Assembly (NCBI RefSeq): GCF_001957135.1
Contig: NZ_MPHK01000023.1
Coordinates: 1 to 64,000, forward strand
Source: Shewanella sp. UCD-KL21
GTDB taxonomy: Bacteria; Pseudomonadota; Gammaproteobacteria; Enterobacterales; Shewanellaceae
DNA: 64,000 nt
Direction of reading: 5' to 3'
Shown here: in pieces, positions 34,368 to 43,354 of the stretch
How the letters are laid out: each line of letters opens with the position of its first letter
How positions within the stretch are numbered: the stretch's first letter is position 1
The notes under the pieces: generated by a model
What the model was told of the DNA's origin: nothing
The model's input: the letters and a program-made list of their open reading frames with translations, nothing else
Database searches by the model: none
Made by a program: the position numbers and the translations under genes

Positions 34368-34703
34368 TTATTGCAGGTAAAGCCCATGGCTGGAAATCGC
34401 AGGCGCAGATAAACGAATATAAGTGGTGTAACACCAAATCATAAAGCTGCTTAGGGTCATAAAGATGCTTACAAGCCGAGCCGCTTGAACATACTCCATA
34501 ATAAGCGGGAAGTACTTTTCTTGTATGCTATTAGTAAAATAGACCGCAGGAAAAACAAAAATGCACATATACATGGCGGGATATTGGGTTGAGGTATCAC
34601 CGTTGAGATACTCATAAAGCATGATAGCCGCGGCAAGCATTAAACTATAGCTGCGGATTTTACTTTCTGTGGTGTCACTTAAATTCCATCTCGGCATTCC
34701 CAT
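34368..34703 (-). CDS. Small integral membrane protein, unknown
   Basis: A 111-residue protein, not recognised. It shows about three hydrophobic segments (near SYSLMLAAAIMLYEYL, MYMCIFVFPAVYFTN and VSIFMTLSSFMIWCYTTY) and begins MGMPRWNLSDTTESK. The ATG at 34703 is preceded by GGAGGAG at 7 bases, a strong ribosome binding site, which supports a real gene. It lies convergent to proBA and follows the DMT transporter on the same strand after a 140-bp gap, so it may have its own promoter. Confidence 0.7.
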   Translation of the reverse strand: MGMPRWNLSDTTESKIRSYSLMLAAAIMLYEYLNGDTSTQYPAMYMCIFVFPAVYFTNSIQEKYFPLIMEYVQAARLVSIFMTLSSFMIWCYTTYIRLSAPAISSHGLYLQ

Positions 34704-34843
34704 TGCCAATCTCCTCCTTGAAGCACCCTTTATATATTGTACATCGTATTAGCTGCACACCTTATTAATAGCAACTAACTGCCATGCTGACAATAAAGTT
34801 TAAATGTTAATCGTTTAAATATCGTTAAATGCTATAACCACGG

Positions 34844-35773
34844 CTATTTATTGTGCTTATGACTGATCTTTAAGCTGGATTTACTCAACAGCTGTGGGAT
34901 GAGCTTTTGCAGTATTAACCCCGTTAAAATAAAGCATAGACCAATATAGGTACTGCTGGCGATTTGCTCTTTTAAGATTAGCGCGATAAACCCAACAGAC
35001 AGCACAGGGGTTAAAAATACAAGCGTGGTGATGTTAGAGGTTTTCTCAGTGGTTTTAAGAGCCATAAGCCATAAAACAAAGGTGATACCCATTTCAAATA
35101 GCCCCACATACACTCCAGCAGTTAGCGCTTGCCAACTAAAGTCGCTAATGGGTTGATGGATTAGCATGGCAATAGTCACTAAAGGTAAACCAATTAAAAA
35201 GCTTAGCAATAAGCTAACAGTGGCATCGCCGTCATCCTTGGTATTGGTTACCCAATATAAGCACCAAATCACCGTACTGCTTAATACAAAAGCAATCCCT
35301 TTAGGGCTATCAAAGTTAAATGCGGTGACATTGCCGCCGGTAGCAATAATATACACTCCGCTATAGGCAATCAGCGCAGCAATGACATCAAGCTTGGTGA
35401 GCTTATGACCCAGTAAAGGGACAGCCAAAATGGGCAATAAAATCGCCCAGGTGTAATTAAGGGATAAGGCTTGCTGAGCTGGAAGTAAGTCGTAAGCTTC
35501 AAACAGCACAAAATAATAAAGAAACGGATTCAGAATACCGCTAAGCAGATAAAACCCAGGGCGACGTTTAAATTGTCGCAGCATTAATGTGTGCTTTTTT
35601 TGCCATAGGATAATCACACTCAAGGCGATAATAGAGGTTAGCACCGCAACAAACACCAATTGTAAGGGCGTATAAAAACTAAGGGCGATTTTAAATGCAG
35701 TTGCGACAGTCGACCAAAGTAAAACGGCAACTAAACCATAGATATAGGCAAGAGAGGTGTTTGACAAAATCAT
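34844..35773 (-). CDS. DMT superfamily transporter (EamA family)
   Basis: A 309-residue protein with ten membrane helices in two EamA repeats. The first has YGLVAVLLWSTVATAFKIAL and SLNYTWAILLPILAVPLLGHK; the second has FVLSSTVIWCLYWVTNT and LTPVLSVGFIALILKEQI. Members export amino acids or metabolites; the substrate is unknown. The ATG at 35773 is preceded closely by AGGA. The promoter side (35776-35800) is rich in AT palindromes, including a perfect ATTATGCATAAT. It is divergent from dnaK. Confidence 0.9.
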   Translation of the reverse strand: MILSNTSLAYIYGLVAVLLWSTVATAFKIALSFYTPLQLVFVAVLTSIIALSVIILWQKKHTLMLRQFKRRPGFYLLSGILNPFLYYFVLFEAYDLLPAQQALSLNYTWAILLPILAVPLLGHKLTKLDVIAALIAYSGVYIIATGGNVTAFNFDSPKGIAFVLSSTVIWCLYWVTNTKDDGDATVSLLLSFLIGLPLVTIAMLIHQPISDFSWQALTAGVYVGLFEMGITFVLWLMALKTTEKTSNITTLVFLTPVLSVGFIALILKEQIASSTYIGLCFILTGLILQKLIPQLLSKSSLKISHKHNK

Positions 35774-35977
35774 TCCTAATAATAGTTATTATGCATAATA
35801 TCCAAGGGATGGATGAGCAAAGCAAGCAAGTATGGACAGATTGTATGCAATATACAAAATCAGGTCACGGGATATTTACTTAAGATATTTTTAATAATTT
35901 TTTTGATCAGCCCTTGTATTTTAGTTAGCTGTCCCAATATATGCAGTAAGGCTGATATGAGAGGCAAAAAATGAGGA

Positions 35978-36005
35978 CTTGAAAAATCAAATCCTGACCC
36001 CATAT
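35978..36005 (+). promoter_or_regulatory. dnaK: Heat-shock (sigma-32) promoter of dnaK
   Basis: CTTGAAA (35978-35984), a 13-bp spacer, and CCCCATAT (35998-36005) match the sigma-32 consensus exactly. It lies 54 bp upstream of the dnaK ATG. No CIRCE element is seen. Confidence 0.92.
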
Positions 36006-36058
36006 CAACAAACATAATCAAATTAGTTACATTAAAATTTTATATTTCGGAGATCCTC

Positions 36059-37978
36059 ATGGGCAAAATTATTGGTATTGACTTAGGCACAACTAACTCT
36101 TGTGTGGCTGTCCTTGATGGCGGTACTGCTCGCGTAATCGAGAATGCTGAAGGCGAACGTACAACAGCTTCTATCATCGCATATACCGATGACGAAACAT
36201 TAGTAGGCTCACCTGCTAAGCGTCAAGCAGTTACAAACCCAACAAATACTTTTTTCGCGATTAAGCGTTTAATCGGTCGTCGTTTTAAAGATGACGAAGT
36301 TCAACGTGATGTTGACATCATGCCTTTCAAAATCATTGGTACTGACAATGGTGACGCATGGGTTGAAGCTCACGGTAAGAAAATGGCACCACCACAAGTA
36401 TCTGCTGAAATCTTGAAAAAGATGAAGAAAACAGCTGAAGATTTCTTGGGTGAAGAAGTAACAGAAGCGGTTATTACTGTTCCTGCATACTTTAACGATT
36501 CACAACGTCAAGCAACTAAAGATGCTGGTCGTATTGCTGGTCTTGATGTTAAACGTATCATCAACGAACCAACCGCTGCTGCATTAGCTTACGGTATCGA
36601 CAAAAAACAAGGCGACAACGTTGTTGCAGTATACGATTTAGGTGGTGGTACTTTCGATATCTCTATCATTGAAATCGATAGCAACGATGGTGACCAAACT
36701 TTCGAAGTACTTGCTACTAACGGTGACACTCACTTAGGTGGTGAAGATTTCGATAACCGTCTAATTAACTACTTAGCTGACGAGTTCAAAAAAGAGCAAG
36801 GTCTAGACTTACGTAATGACCCGCTAGCAATGCAACGTGTTAAAGAAGCTGCAGAAAAAGCGAAAATTGAACTTTCAAGCACAACACAAACTGAAGTTAA
36901 CCTGCCTTACATCACTGCTGATGCAACAGGTCCTAAGCATTTAGTGGTTAAAATCACTCGTGCTAAGTTAGAGTCTTTAGTTGACGACTTAATCCAACGT
37001 TCTTTAGAGCCGTTAAAAGTTGCACTAGCTGATGCTGACTTATCAGTTTCAGACATCAACGAAGTGATTTTAGTGGGTGGTCAAACCCGTATGCCTAAAG
37101 TACAGGCTGCAGTAACTGACTTCTTCGGTAAAGAGCCACGTAAAGACGTTAACCCTGATGAAGCCGTAGCCGTAGGCGCAGCAATTCAAGCGGGCGTACT
37201 TTCTGGTGACGTAAAAGACGTATTACTACTTGACGTTACACCACTATCATTTGGTATCGAAACCATGGGTAGCGTAATGACTAAGCTTATCGAGAAGAAC
37301 ACCACTATCCCGACTAAAGCGAGCCAAACGTTCTCAACTGCTGAAGATAACCAAAGTGCAGTAACAATTCATGTACTTCAAGGTGAGCGTAAGCAAGCGA
37401 GCTACAACAAATCTCTAGGTCAATTCAACCTAGAAGGTATTGAGCCTGCGCCACGTGGCATGCCACAAGTTGAAGTATCTTTCGACATCGATGCTGATGG
37501 TATCTTAAACGTATCAGCGACTGATAAGAAAACCGGTAAAGCGCAAAACATCACGATTAAAGCTAACTCTGGTCTAAGTGACGAAGAAGTAGAGCAAATG
37601 GTTCGTGATGCAGAAGCTCACGCTGATGAAGATGCTAAATTCGAAGAGCTAGTGACTGCACGTAACCAAGCTGATGGCATGGTTCACGCAACTAAGAAGC
37701 AAATCGAAGAAGCGGGTGAAGCATTACCAGTTGAAGAAAAAGAGAAAATTGAAGCTGCAATGGCTGAAGTTGATACCGCAACTAAAGGTAACGACAAAGA
37801 AGCCATTGATAAAGCGACTCAAGCATTAATGGAAGCGTCTGCTAAGTTAATGGAAATCGCTCAAGCGAAAGCACAAGCGCAACAAGGTGAAGCTCCAGCA
37901 CAAGATGCGCAAGAAGCTAAGCCTGAAGATGACGTTGTTGATGCTGAGTTTGAAGAAGTAAAAGACGACAAAAAGTAA
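36059..37978 (+). CDS. dnaK: Molecular chaperone DnaK (Hsp70)
   Basis: A 639-residue Hsp70. The nucleotide-binding domain (1-385) has GIDLGTTNSCVAV and DLGGGTFDISI, the linker has DVLLLDVTPLSFGIETMG, and the substrate-binding domain and helical lid follow. The acidic tail ends DAEFEEVKDDKK as in gammaproteobacteria. It folds and refolds proteins with DnaJ and GrpE. The ATG follows CGGAGATCCTC. It is heat-shock controlled and cotranscribed with dnaJ across a 88-bp gap that contains a hairpin. Confidence 0.98.
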   Translation: MGKIIGIDLGTTNSCVAVLDGGTARVIENAEGERTTASIIAYTDDETLVGSPAKRQAVTNPTNTFFAIKRLIGRRFKDDEVQRDVDIMPFKIIGTDNGDAWVEAHGKKMAPPQVSAEILKKMKKTAEDFLGEEVTEAVITVPAYFNDSQRQATKDAGRIAGLDVKRIINEPTAAALAYGIDKKQGDNVVAVYDLGGGTFDISIIEIDSNDGDQTFEVLATNGDTHLGGEDFDNRLINYLADEFKKEQGLDLRNDPLAMQRVKEAAEKAKIELSSTTQTEVNLPYITADATGPKHLVVKITRAKLESLVDDLIQRSLEPLKVALADADLSVSDINEVILVGGQTRMPKVQAAVTDFFGKEPRKDVNPDEAVAVGAAIQAGVLSGDVKDVLLLDVTPLSFGIETMGSVMTKLIEKNTTIPTKASQTFSTAEDNQSAVTIHVLQGERKQASYNKSLGQFNLEGIEPAPRGMPQVEVSFDIDADGILNVSATDKKTGKAQNITIKANSGLSDEEVEQMVRDAEAHADEDAKFEELVTARNQADGMVHATKKQIEEAGEALPVEEKEKIEAAMAEVDTATKGNDKEAIDKATQALMEASAKLMEIAQAKAQAQQGEAPAQDAQEAKPEDDVVDAEFEEVKDDKK

Positions 37979-38004
37979 GCTAAATTAGTTAGTTAACTTT
38001 CAGG

Positions 38005-38033
38005 CGGGCGTTGGGAGAAATCTCTAACGCCCG
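38005..38033 (+). other. Hairpin between dnaK and dnaJ
   Basis: CGGGCGTT(G)GGAG pairs with CTC(T)AACGCCCG. No T-run follows, so it is more likely an RNA-stability or processing element, or a weak attenuator lowering dnaJ relative to dnaK, than a full terminator. Confidence 0.6.
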
Positions 38034-38066
38034 TTCGTACAATACCTGCTTGAGAAAACTGAGATT

Positions 38067-39197
38067 ATGTCAAAGCGAGATTATTACGAAGTTCTAAGTG
38101 TCGGACGCGATGCTAGTGAACGAGAAATCAAAAAAGCCTATAAACGTCTAGCGATGAAGTTTCATCCGGATCGTAACCCTGGCGATAAAGAAGCTGAAGT
38201 TAACTTTAAAGAAGCTAAAGAAGCTTACGAAATCCTTACTGACGCGAATAAGAAAGCGGCATATGACCAATTTGGTCATGCTGGTGTTGATCCTAATCGT
38301 GGCGGCGGTCAAGGTGGCGGCGGTGATTTCGGTGATATTTTTGGCGACGTGTTTGGTGATATCTTTGGCGGCGGTCGTCGTGGCGGCGGACAACGTCAAG
38401 CCGCTCGCGGTAGTGACTTACGTTACAACCTTGAGTTATCACTTGAAGAAGCGGTTCGTGGTCTTACAAAAGAATTACGTATTCCTACACTAGCATCGTG
38501 TGATAGTTGTGATGGTAGTGGTGCTAATAAAGGTTCTTCAGCGACAACTTGTGGCACTTGTCATGGTCAAGGCCAAGTACAAATGCGCCAAGGATTCTTT
38601 GCTGTTCAACAAGCTTGTCCTACATGTCATGGCCGCGGCAAGATCATTAAAGATCCTTGTAAGAAGTGTCACGGTGAAGGTCGTGTTGAAAAAAGCAAAA
38701 CCTTATCAGTTAAAATACCTGCTGGTGTTGATACTGGCGATCGCGTTCGCTTATCGGGTGAAGGTGAAGCGGGTGAATTTGGTGCACCTCCAGGTGATTT
38801 ATATGTACAAGTTAGCGTTCGTGAACATAATATTTTTGTTCGTGATGGCAACAACTTGTACTGTGAAGTGCCGATTTCATTCAGTAAAGCTGCTTTAGGT
38901 GGCGAGATTGAAGTCCCAACACTTGATGGTAAAGTGAATTTGAAAATACCAGCAGAAAGCCAAACTGGCCGTATGTTCCGTTTGCGCGGTAAAGGTGTTA
39001 AATCTGTTCGCAGCCATGCCGTTGGTGACTTATTATGTAAAGTCGTTATGGAAACGCCTGTTAAACTTAACGAAAAGCAAAAAGAGCTATTACGTGAGTT
39101 TGAAGCGACATTAACGGGTGAATCAAAGAAGCACAGCCCTAAAGCTGAAGGGTTCTTTGATGGCGTAAAAAAGTTTTTTCACGATTTAAATAGCTAA
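38067..39197 (+). CDS. dnaJ: Co-chaperone DnaJ (Hsp40)
   Basis: A 376-residue type I Hsp40. It has a J-domain with HPD (KFHPDRNPGD), a Gly/Phe-rich linker (about 75-115), a zinc region with four CxxCxGxG repeats (CDSCDGSG, CGTCHGQG, CPTCHGRG, CKKCHGEG) and C-terminal substrate-binding beta domains. It stimulates DnaK ATPase and delivers substrates. The ATG follows TTGAGAAAACTGAGATT, a weak ribosome binding site. A terminator follows the gene. Confidence 0.98.
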   Translation: MSKRDYYEVLSVGRDASEREIKKAYKRLAMKFHPDRNPGDKEAEVNFKEAKEAYEILTDANKKAAYDQFGHAGVDPNRGGGQGGGGDFGDIFGDVFGDIFGGGRRGGGQRQAARGSDLRYNLELSLEEAVRGLTKELRIPTLASCDSCDGSGANKGSSATTCGTCHGQGQVQMRQGFFAVQQACPTCHGRGKIIKDPCKKCHGEGRVEKSKTLSVKIPAGVDTGDRVRLSGEGEAGEFGAPPGDLYVQVSVREHNIFVRDGNNLYCEVPISFSKAALGGEIEVPTLDGKVNLKIPAESQTGRMFRLRGKGVKSVRSHAVGDLLCKVVMETPVKLNEKQKELLREFEATLTGESKKHSPKAEGFFDGVKKFFHDLNS

Positions 39198-39236
39198 GTT
39201 TATTGATTAAGTTTATTGATTAAGTTTATTGATTAA
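39198..39236. repeat. Three perfect 13-bp tandem repeats after dnaJ
   Basis: GTTTATTGATTAA occurs three times in tandem directly after the dnaJ stop, with the tail of a fourth (ATTTA). The stop codon TAA of dnaJ is itself part of the repeat edge. It is non-coding; unit length is not a multiple of three. Confidence 0.9.
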
Positions 39237-39262
39237 ATTTATCGCTATTAGCGAGTCGATTT

Positions 39263-39297
39263 AAAGGTTAATTACTGCAAAGTAATTAACCTTTTTT
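39263..39297 (+). terminator. dnaJ: Terminator after dnaJ
   Basis: AAAGGTTAATTACT-GCAA-AGTAATTAACCTTTTTT, a long perfect stem with a T-run. Confidence 0.93.
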
Positions 39298-39407
39298 ATT
39301 GGCCAGTTATTAAAGCGCTTTGCAGGCGATTAAACAAACACTGCTTAAGACAACGAGGGCAGTGTGCGGTAGACTGCATCTCATTGCTTCTTTGGAACAC
39401 TATTTCG

Positions 39408-40643
39408 ATGTCTTTTTCACAGTTAAATCTCAATCCAAGCCTTGTCTCAGCTTTACCTAAGCAGTTAACTGCGGCCACCAAAATTCAAGCAATGGCTATT
39501 CCTGCAGTGCTATCGGGTAAAGATGTACTGGCTTTAGCACAAACGGGCAGTGGTAAAACTTACGCCTTTGGTTTGCCCATGTTGCAAGCTATTGAGCTTA
39601 ATAAAGCAGATGAGACTCAAGCGCTAGTGATTGCGCCGACTCGAGAGCTGGCGAATCAGGTTTATCAAACCCTTTTAGCGCTTGCTAAGCCTTTAGGCAT
39701 AAAGATGCAGCTTTTATGTGGCGGCATTGATGTTGAAGCGCAAGTCGCTGATTTGAAAAATAAGCCGCAGATTATCATCGCGACCCCTGCAAGGTTAGTG
39801 CAGTTTATAAAGCTTGAACATGTGTCTTTATCGGCGCTGAAGTTGTTAGTGCTTGACGAAGCAGACCGATTATTAGATATGGGCTTTTGGGCCGATATTG
39901 AAACCATAGTGCAGCAAACACCAGTTAATAAGCAGATACTATTATTTTCAGCCACCATAGATGACACAGTAGCTAAGCAAGTTAGTGCGATTTTGAAACA
40001 TGATCTGATCCGTATTGAAGCTGATAAAGCCAATTCGGTGGTTGCGCAGATTGAAGAGCAGCTTTATTTAGTCAATAAAGGCAGTAAAGCACAAGCACTG
40101 ATTGCGCTAATAAAGCTGCATCAATGGCAGCAAGTGTTGGTGTTTAGTAATACTAAAGATAGCGCAGATGCACTCACCAAGAAACTGGTTAAAGCAGGAG
40201 TTAATGCGGCAGCATTGCATGGCGATAAAGAGCAAGCCATTCGCACTAAAACCTTAAAGGACTTCAAATCAAAGGCGTTAACCGTATTAGTGGCAACTGA
40301 TGTATTAGCCCGAGGGATCGACATTGATGCCTTATCTGTGATTATTAATGTGGACTTACCCGCAAGCGCGGCAGTGTATGTTCACCGCATTGGCCGCACC
40401 GCAAGGGCGGGTGCTAATGGTTTGGCGTTATCATTAGTGTGTCATGGTGAATCTGATGAATTACAAGCCATCAGAGCCTTAACTGAGCGAGCGCTGCCGA
40501 CACTTGCCTTAGCTGACTTTCCGGTGACGGATAAACCGAGTTCGGGTAACAGTCAGCGGCCTAAAAAAGATAAGCAAGCAAATCGCCGCAGTCAGAAAAA
40601 GCGCAGTATTAAGGACTTTAAAGCTAAAAAAACACCAAGGTAA
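39408..40643 (+). CDS. DEAD-box ATP-dependent RNA helicase (RhlE-like)
   Basis: A 411-residue helicase. Motifs in order: Q-motif around TAATKIQAMAIP, I AQTGSGKT, Ia PTRELANQ, II LDEADRLLDMGF, III FSATI, IV VLVFSNTK, V ATDVLARGIDI and VI HRIGRTARAG. A basic Lys/Arg-rich tail (RPKKDKQANRRSQKKRS) probably binds RNA. Such enzymes remodel RNA in ribosome assembly or decay. I start it at the ATG at 39408 (MSFSQLNL); the frame extends eight codons further to a TTG with no better signal. The exact orthologue name is not certain. Confidence 0.93.
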   Translation: MSFSQLNLNPSLVSALPKQLTAATKIQAMAIPAVLSGKDVLALAQTGSGKTYAFGLPMLQAIELNKADETQALVIAPTRELANQVYQTLLALAKPLGIKMQLLCGGIDVEAQVADLKNKPQIIIATPARLVQFIKLEHVSLSALKLLVLDEADRLLDMGFWADIETIVQQTPVNKQILLFSATIDDTVAKQVSAILKHDLIRIEADKANSVVAQIEEQLYLVNKGSKAQALIALIKLHQWQQVLVFSNTKDSADALTKKLVKAGVNAAALHGDKEQAIRTKTLKDFKSKALTVLVATDVLARGIDIDALSVIINVDLPASAAVYVHRIGRTARAGANGLALSLVCHGESDELQAIRALTERALPTLALADFPVTDKPSSGNSQRPKKDKQANRRSQKKRSIKDFKAKKTPR

Positions 40644-40781
40644 GCTGCTGTTTTTAGTGATTGCTGAACTAAAAATGGCTTACAATAGCGCGTAATAGCT
40701 TCATTTGTAATCAATCTATAAAGTGCTAAATATATGATGAACTATTGCCAACGCTCACAAAATAATAAAAGGATAGTTATT

Positions 40782-41573
40782 ATGAAAGCCGTTTTACTGG
40801 GGCTGTTTGCCAGCTTAGTTATCTCAGGTTGCGCAACCCACAAATCCCCCACGGGCCGCAGTCAAATGCTGTTATTTGATGAGGCGCAGATGTCGCAAAT
40901 GGGGGCGCAATCATTCGATGCGATGAAAAAAGCTGAAAAAATCAGTACCAATAAACAGCAAACGGCTTATGTTAACTGCGTTGCCAATCGCATTACCGCG
41001 GTATTACCCGATCAAAGCTTAAACTGGGAAGTGGTGTTATTTGACTCTGATCAAATTAATGCCTTTGCCCTGCCGGGTGGTCATATTGGGGTGTATACCG
41101 GTTTACTTAAGGTGGCGAGCGATCAAGACCAGTTAGCAACAGTGATAGGTCATGAAGTGGCCCATGTGCTAGCAAATCATGGTAATGAGCAAGTTTCGCG
41201 TTCACAAATGACCAATGCCGGTATGCAAATGGCCGATATAGCCCTAGGTGCTGGCGGCGTGGCCAATAAAGATCTTTATATGGCGGGTTTAGGCTTAGGT
41301 GCGCAAGTAGGGATTTTATTGCCCTTTGGCCGCGATCAAGAAAGTGAATCCGATGAGCTTGGTTTAGAGCTAATGGCTAAAGCGGGTTTTAATCCTGCTA
41401 AAAGCGTTACCCTTTGGCAAAATATGGCCAAAGCCGGAGGTGAACAAGGGCCTGAGTTATTTTCAACCCATCCATCTCATTCCACAAGAATTGCCGATTT
41501 AAAAGCCCTGCAAGCGAAAGTGACACCAGTGTATCAAGCTGCTAAAAAGCAGTCGCTGGCTAAGTGTCAGTAA
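40782..41573 (+). CDS. M48 family metallopeptidase, lipoprotein
   Basis: A 263-residue envelope peptidase. The signal MKAVLLGLFASLVISGC ends with a lipobox, so the mature Cys is lipidated. The zinc site is HEVAH (VIGHEVAHVLANHGNEQ) with the third ligand Glu in ESDELGLELM. It resembles LoiP/YcaL-type M48 proteases that help outer membrane quality control. The ATG at 40782 with AAAGGATAG upstream is chosen over one at 40734, which would put 16 polar residues before the signal. Confidence 0.93.
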   Translation: MKAVLLGLFASLVISGCATHKSPTGRSQMLLFDEAQMSQMGAQSFDAMKKAEKISTNKQQTAYVNCVANRITAVLPDQSLNWEVVLFDSDQINAFALPGGHIGVYTGLLKVASDQDQLATVIGHEVAHVLANHGNEQVSRSQMTNAGMQMADIALGAGGVANKDLYMAGLGLGAQVGILLPFGRDQESESDELGLELMAKAGFNPAKSVTLWQNMAKAGGEQGPELFSTHPSHSTRIADLKALQAKVTPVYQAAKKQSLAKCQ

Positions 41574-41680
41574 GGCTGCTGAAAAATAGTCATAATCGAG
41601 GTAGATTAGCCACCATCAGCAACTAAAGTGTGGTAAACTGCCCCGCAAATTTTAACCGATGAATTAAGAGTAAATACGAT

Positions 41681-42295
41681 ATGTCAGAGTTCAACACAAT
41701 GGAACAGCAAGCAAGTTACGGTGTAGGTCGTCAAATGGGTGAGCAACTAGCTGCTAACTCTTTCGAAGGTATCGATATCCCTGCTGTACAAGCTGGTCTA
41801 GCTGATGCATTCGCTGGTAAAGAAAGTGCTGTAGCGATGGAAGACTTACAAGTTGCTTTCACTGAAATCAGCCGTCGTTTACAAGCTGCTCAAGAAGAAG
41901 CTGCTGCCGCTGCTTCTGCTGAAGGTGAAACTTTCTTAGCTGAAAATGCTAAACGTGAAGGTGTAACTGTTACTGATTCTGGTCTTCAATACGAAGTAAT
42001 TGCACAAGGCGAAGGCGAAAAGCCAAACCTTGAATCAACTATTCGTGCACATTACCACGGTACTTTCATCAACGGTGAAGTATTCGATAGCTCTGTTGCT
42101 CGTGGTGAGCCAGCTGAATTCCCAGTTTCTGGTGTTATCGCTGGTTGGACTGAAGCATTACAACTAATGCCAGTTGGCACTAAGCTTAAATTATTCGTTC
42201 CACAACACTTAGCTTATGGCGAACGTGGTGCTGGCGCTTCTATCCCGCCATTCTCGGCGTTGGTATTTGAAGTAGAATTATTAGCAATCGTTTAA
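41681..42295 (+). CDS. fklB: FKBP-type peptidyl-prolyl cis-trans isomerase (FklB-like)
   Basis: A 204-residue isomerase. The N-terminal helical dimerisation domain (SYGVGRQMGEQLAANSFEGI) is followed by a C-terminal FKBP domain (about 95-204) with IRAHYHGTFINGEVFDSS, VIAGWTEALQLMPVGTK and LAYGERGAGASIPPFSALVF. No signal peptide is present, so it is cytoplasmic, as FklB (FKBP22) is. It has strong codon bias suggesting high expression. A terminator follows the gene. Confidence 0.94.
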   Translation: MSEFNTMEQQASYGVGRQMGEQLAANSFEGIDIPAVQAGLADAFAGKESAVAMEDLQVAFTEISRRLQAAQEEAAAAASAEGETFLAENAKREGVTVTDSGLQYEVIAQGEGEKPNLESTIRAHYHGTFINGEVFDSSVARGEPAEFPVSGVIAGWTEALQLMPVGTKLKLFVPQHLAYGERGAGASIPPFSALVFEVELLAIV

Positions 42296-42297
42296 TG

Positions 42298-42328
42298 AAA
42301 AGCGCCTAAGTTTACTTAGGCGTTTTTG
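42298..42328 (+). terminator. Terminator after the FKBP gene
   Basis: CGCCTAAG-TTTA-CTTAGGCG followed by TTTTT, just before dapB. Confidence 0.93.
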
Positions 42329-42346
42329 TATCACTGGGAGAAGTAA

Positions 42347-43159
42347 ATGACTGCAAAAGTAAGAGTCGCTGTTGTTGGTGCCAGTGGCCGTATGGGTCGC
42401 ACACTGATTGAAGCTGCAAAGCAACATGACGTAATATATTTGGGTGCTGCTATTGAGCGTACTGGTTCAACACTGATTGGTGTTGATGCTGGTGAGCTTG
42501 CTGGTGTTGGTACTATGAATGTTGCGATTACAGATTCATTAGATATTGCATCAGAACATTTTGATGTATTAATTGATTTTACCTCTCCAGAGTCGTCGTT
42601 AGTTCACCTTGATTGGTGCGCTAAAAACCATAAGGCGATTGTGATTGGTACTACTGGTTTCAATCATGCTCAAAAAGAGTTGATTGGTGCTTATGCTGAG
42701 CAAACACCGGTTGTGTTTGCACCTAATATGTCAGTAGGCGTTAACTTAACGCTGAAACTATTAGAGTTAACGGCAAAAGTAATGGGTGATTACACCGATA
42801 TCGAAATCACCGAAGGCCATCATCGCTTTAAGAAAGACGCCCCTTCAGGGACGGCATTAAAGATGGGCGAAGTTATCGCTGAAACTTTAGGCCGTGATCT
42901 CGAAGAGTGCGCTGTATATGGCCGTGAAGGTATGACTGGCGAACGTGATAGAAATACCATAGGTTTTTCTACTATTCGTGCCGGTGATATTGTCGGCGAT
43001 CATACGGTGATGTTTGCTGATATTGGTGAGCGAGTTGAAATAACGCATAAAGCCACCAGTCGCATGACCTTTGCAAATGGCGCAATGCGCGCCGCCTATT
43101 GGCTGTCCGATCAAGATGCTGGTCTTTATGACATGCAGCAAGTATTGGGACTCAATTAA
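42347..43159 (+). CDS. dapB: 4-hydroxy-tetrahydrodipicolinate reductase
   Basis: A 270-residue NAD(P)H-dependent enzyme of lysine and diaminopimelate synthesis. The nucleotide-binding loop VVGASGRMGRTLIE and the catalytic EGHHRFKKDAPSGTAL (His-His and Lys) are intact. The ATG follows GGGAGAAGTAA. It is monocistronic between two terminators, upstream of carAB, as commonly found in gammaproteobacteria. Confidence 0.97.
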   Translation: MTAKVRVAVVGASGRMGRTLIEAAKQHDVIYLGAAIERTGSTLIGVDAGELAGVGTMNVAITDSLDIASEHFDVLIDFTSPESSLVHLDWCAKNHKAIVIGTTGFNHAQKELIGAYAEQTPVVFAPNMSVGVNLTLKLLELTAKVMGDYTDIEITEGHHRFKKDAPSGTALKMGEVIAETLGRDLEECAVYGREGMTGERDRNTIGFSTIRAGDIVGDHTVMFADIGERVEITHKATSRMTFANGAMRAAYWLSDQDAGLYDMQQVLGLN

Positions 43160-43163
43160 TATT

Positions 43164-43194
43164 TTAAAAAAACCACCGTTGGTGGTTTTTTTTT
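43164..43194 (+). terminator. dapB: Terminator after dapB
   Basis: AACCACC-GTT-GGTGGTT flanked by A-tract and nine T residues. A second hairpin, TTTTGGGAA/TTCCCAAAA, overlaps its end (43191-43215). Confidence 0.95.
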
Positions 43195-43354
43195 GGGAAA
43201 ATATTGTTCCCAAAAAAACATAACTCAAGCATAGACGCTTATACATAATTCATATAGAATCGCCGGAATTTGCCAAATTTTCGTAATTTTGTAAATCTGT
43301 AGAAATTAAAAATAAATAATTTCAGTGGTTTGACTCTTATTTTTGGAGGTCACG

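Noticed and set aside
35776..35800. Fur-like site in the DMT transporter promoter
   Set aside because: TAATAATAGTTATTA has some symmetry, but too many mismatches to the Fur consensus and no iron link to the gene.
35695..35883. 62-codon open frame near the DMT transporter start
   Set aside because: It overlaps the transporter N-terminus antisense and the promoter palindromes, with no ribosome binding site or resemblance.
43216..43350. Possible ARG boxes or PyrR/PepA control sites before carA
   Set aside because: The region is AT-rich, but I could not find a convincing pair of TNTGAAT-N4-ATTCANA boxes.
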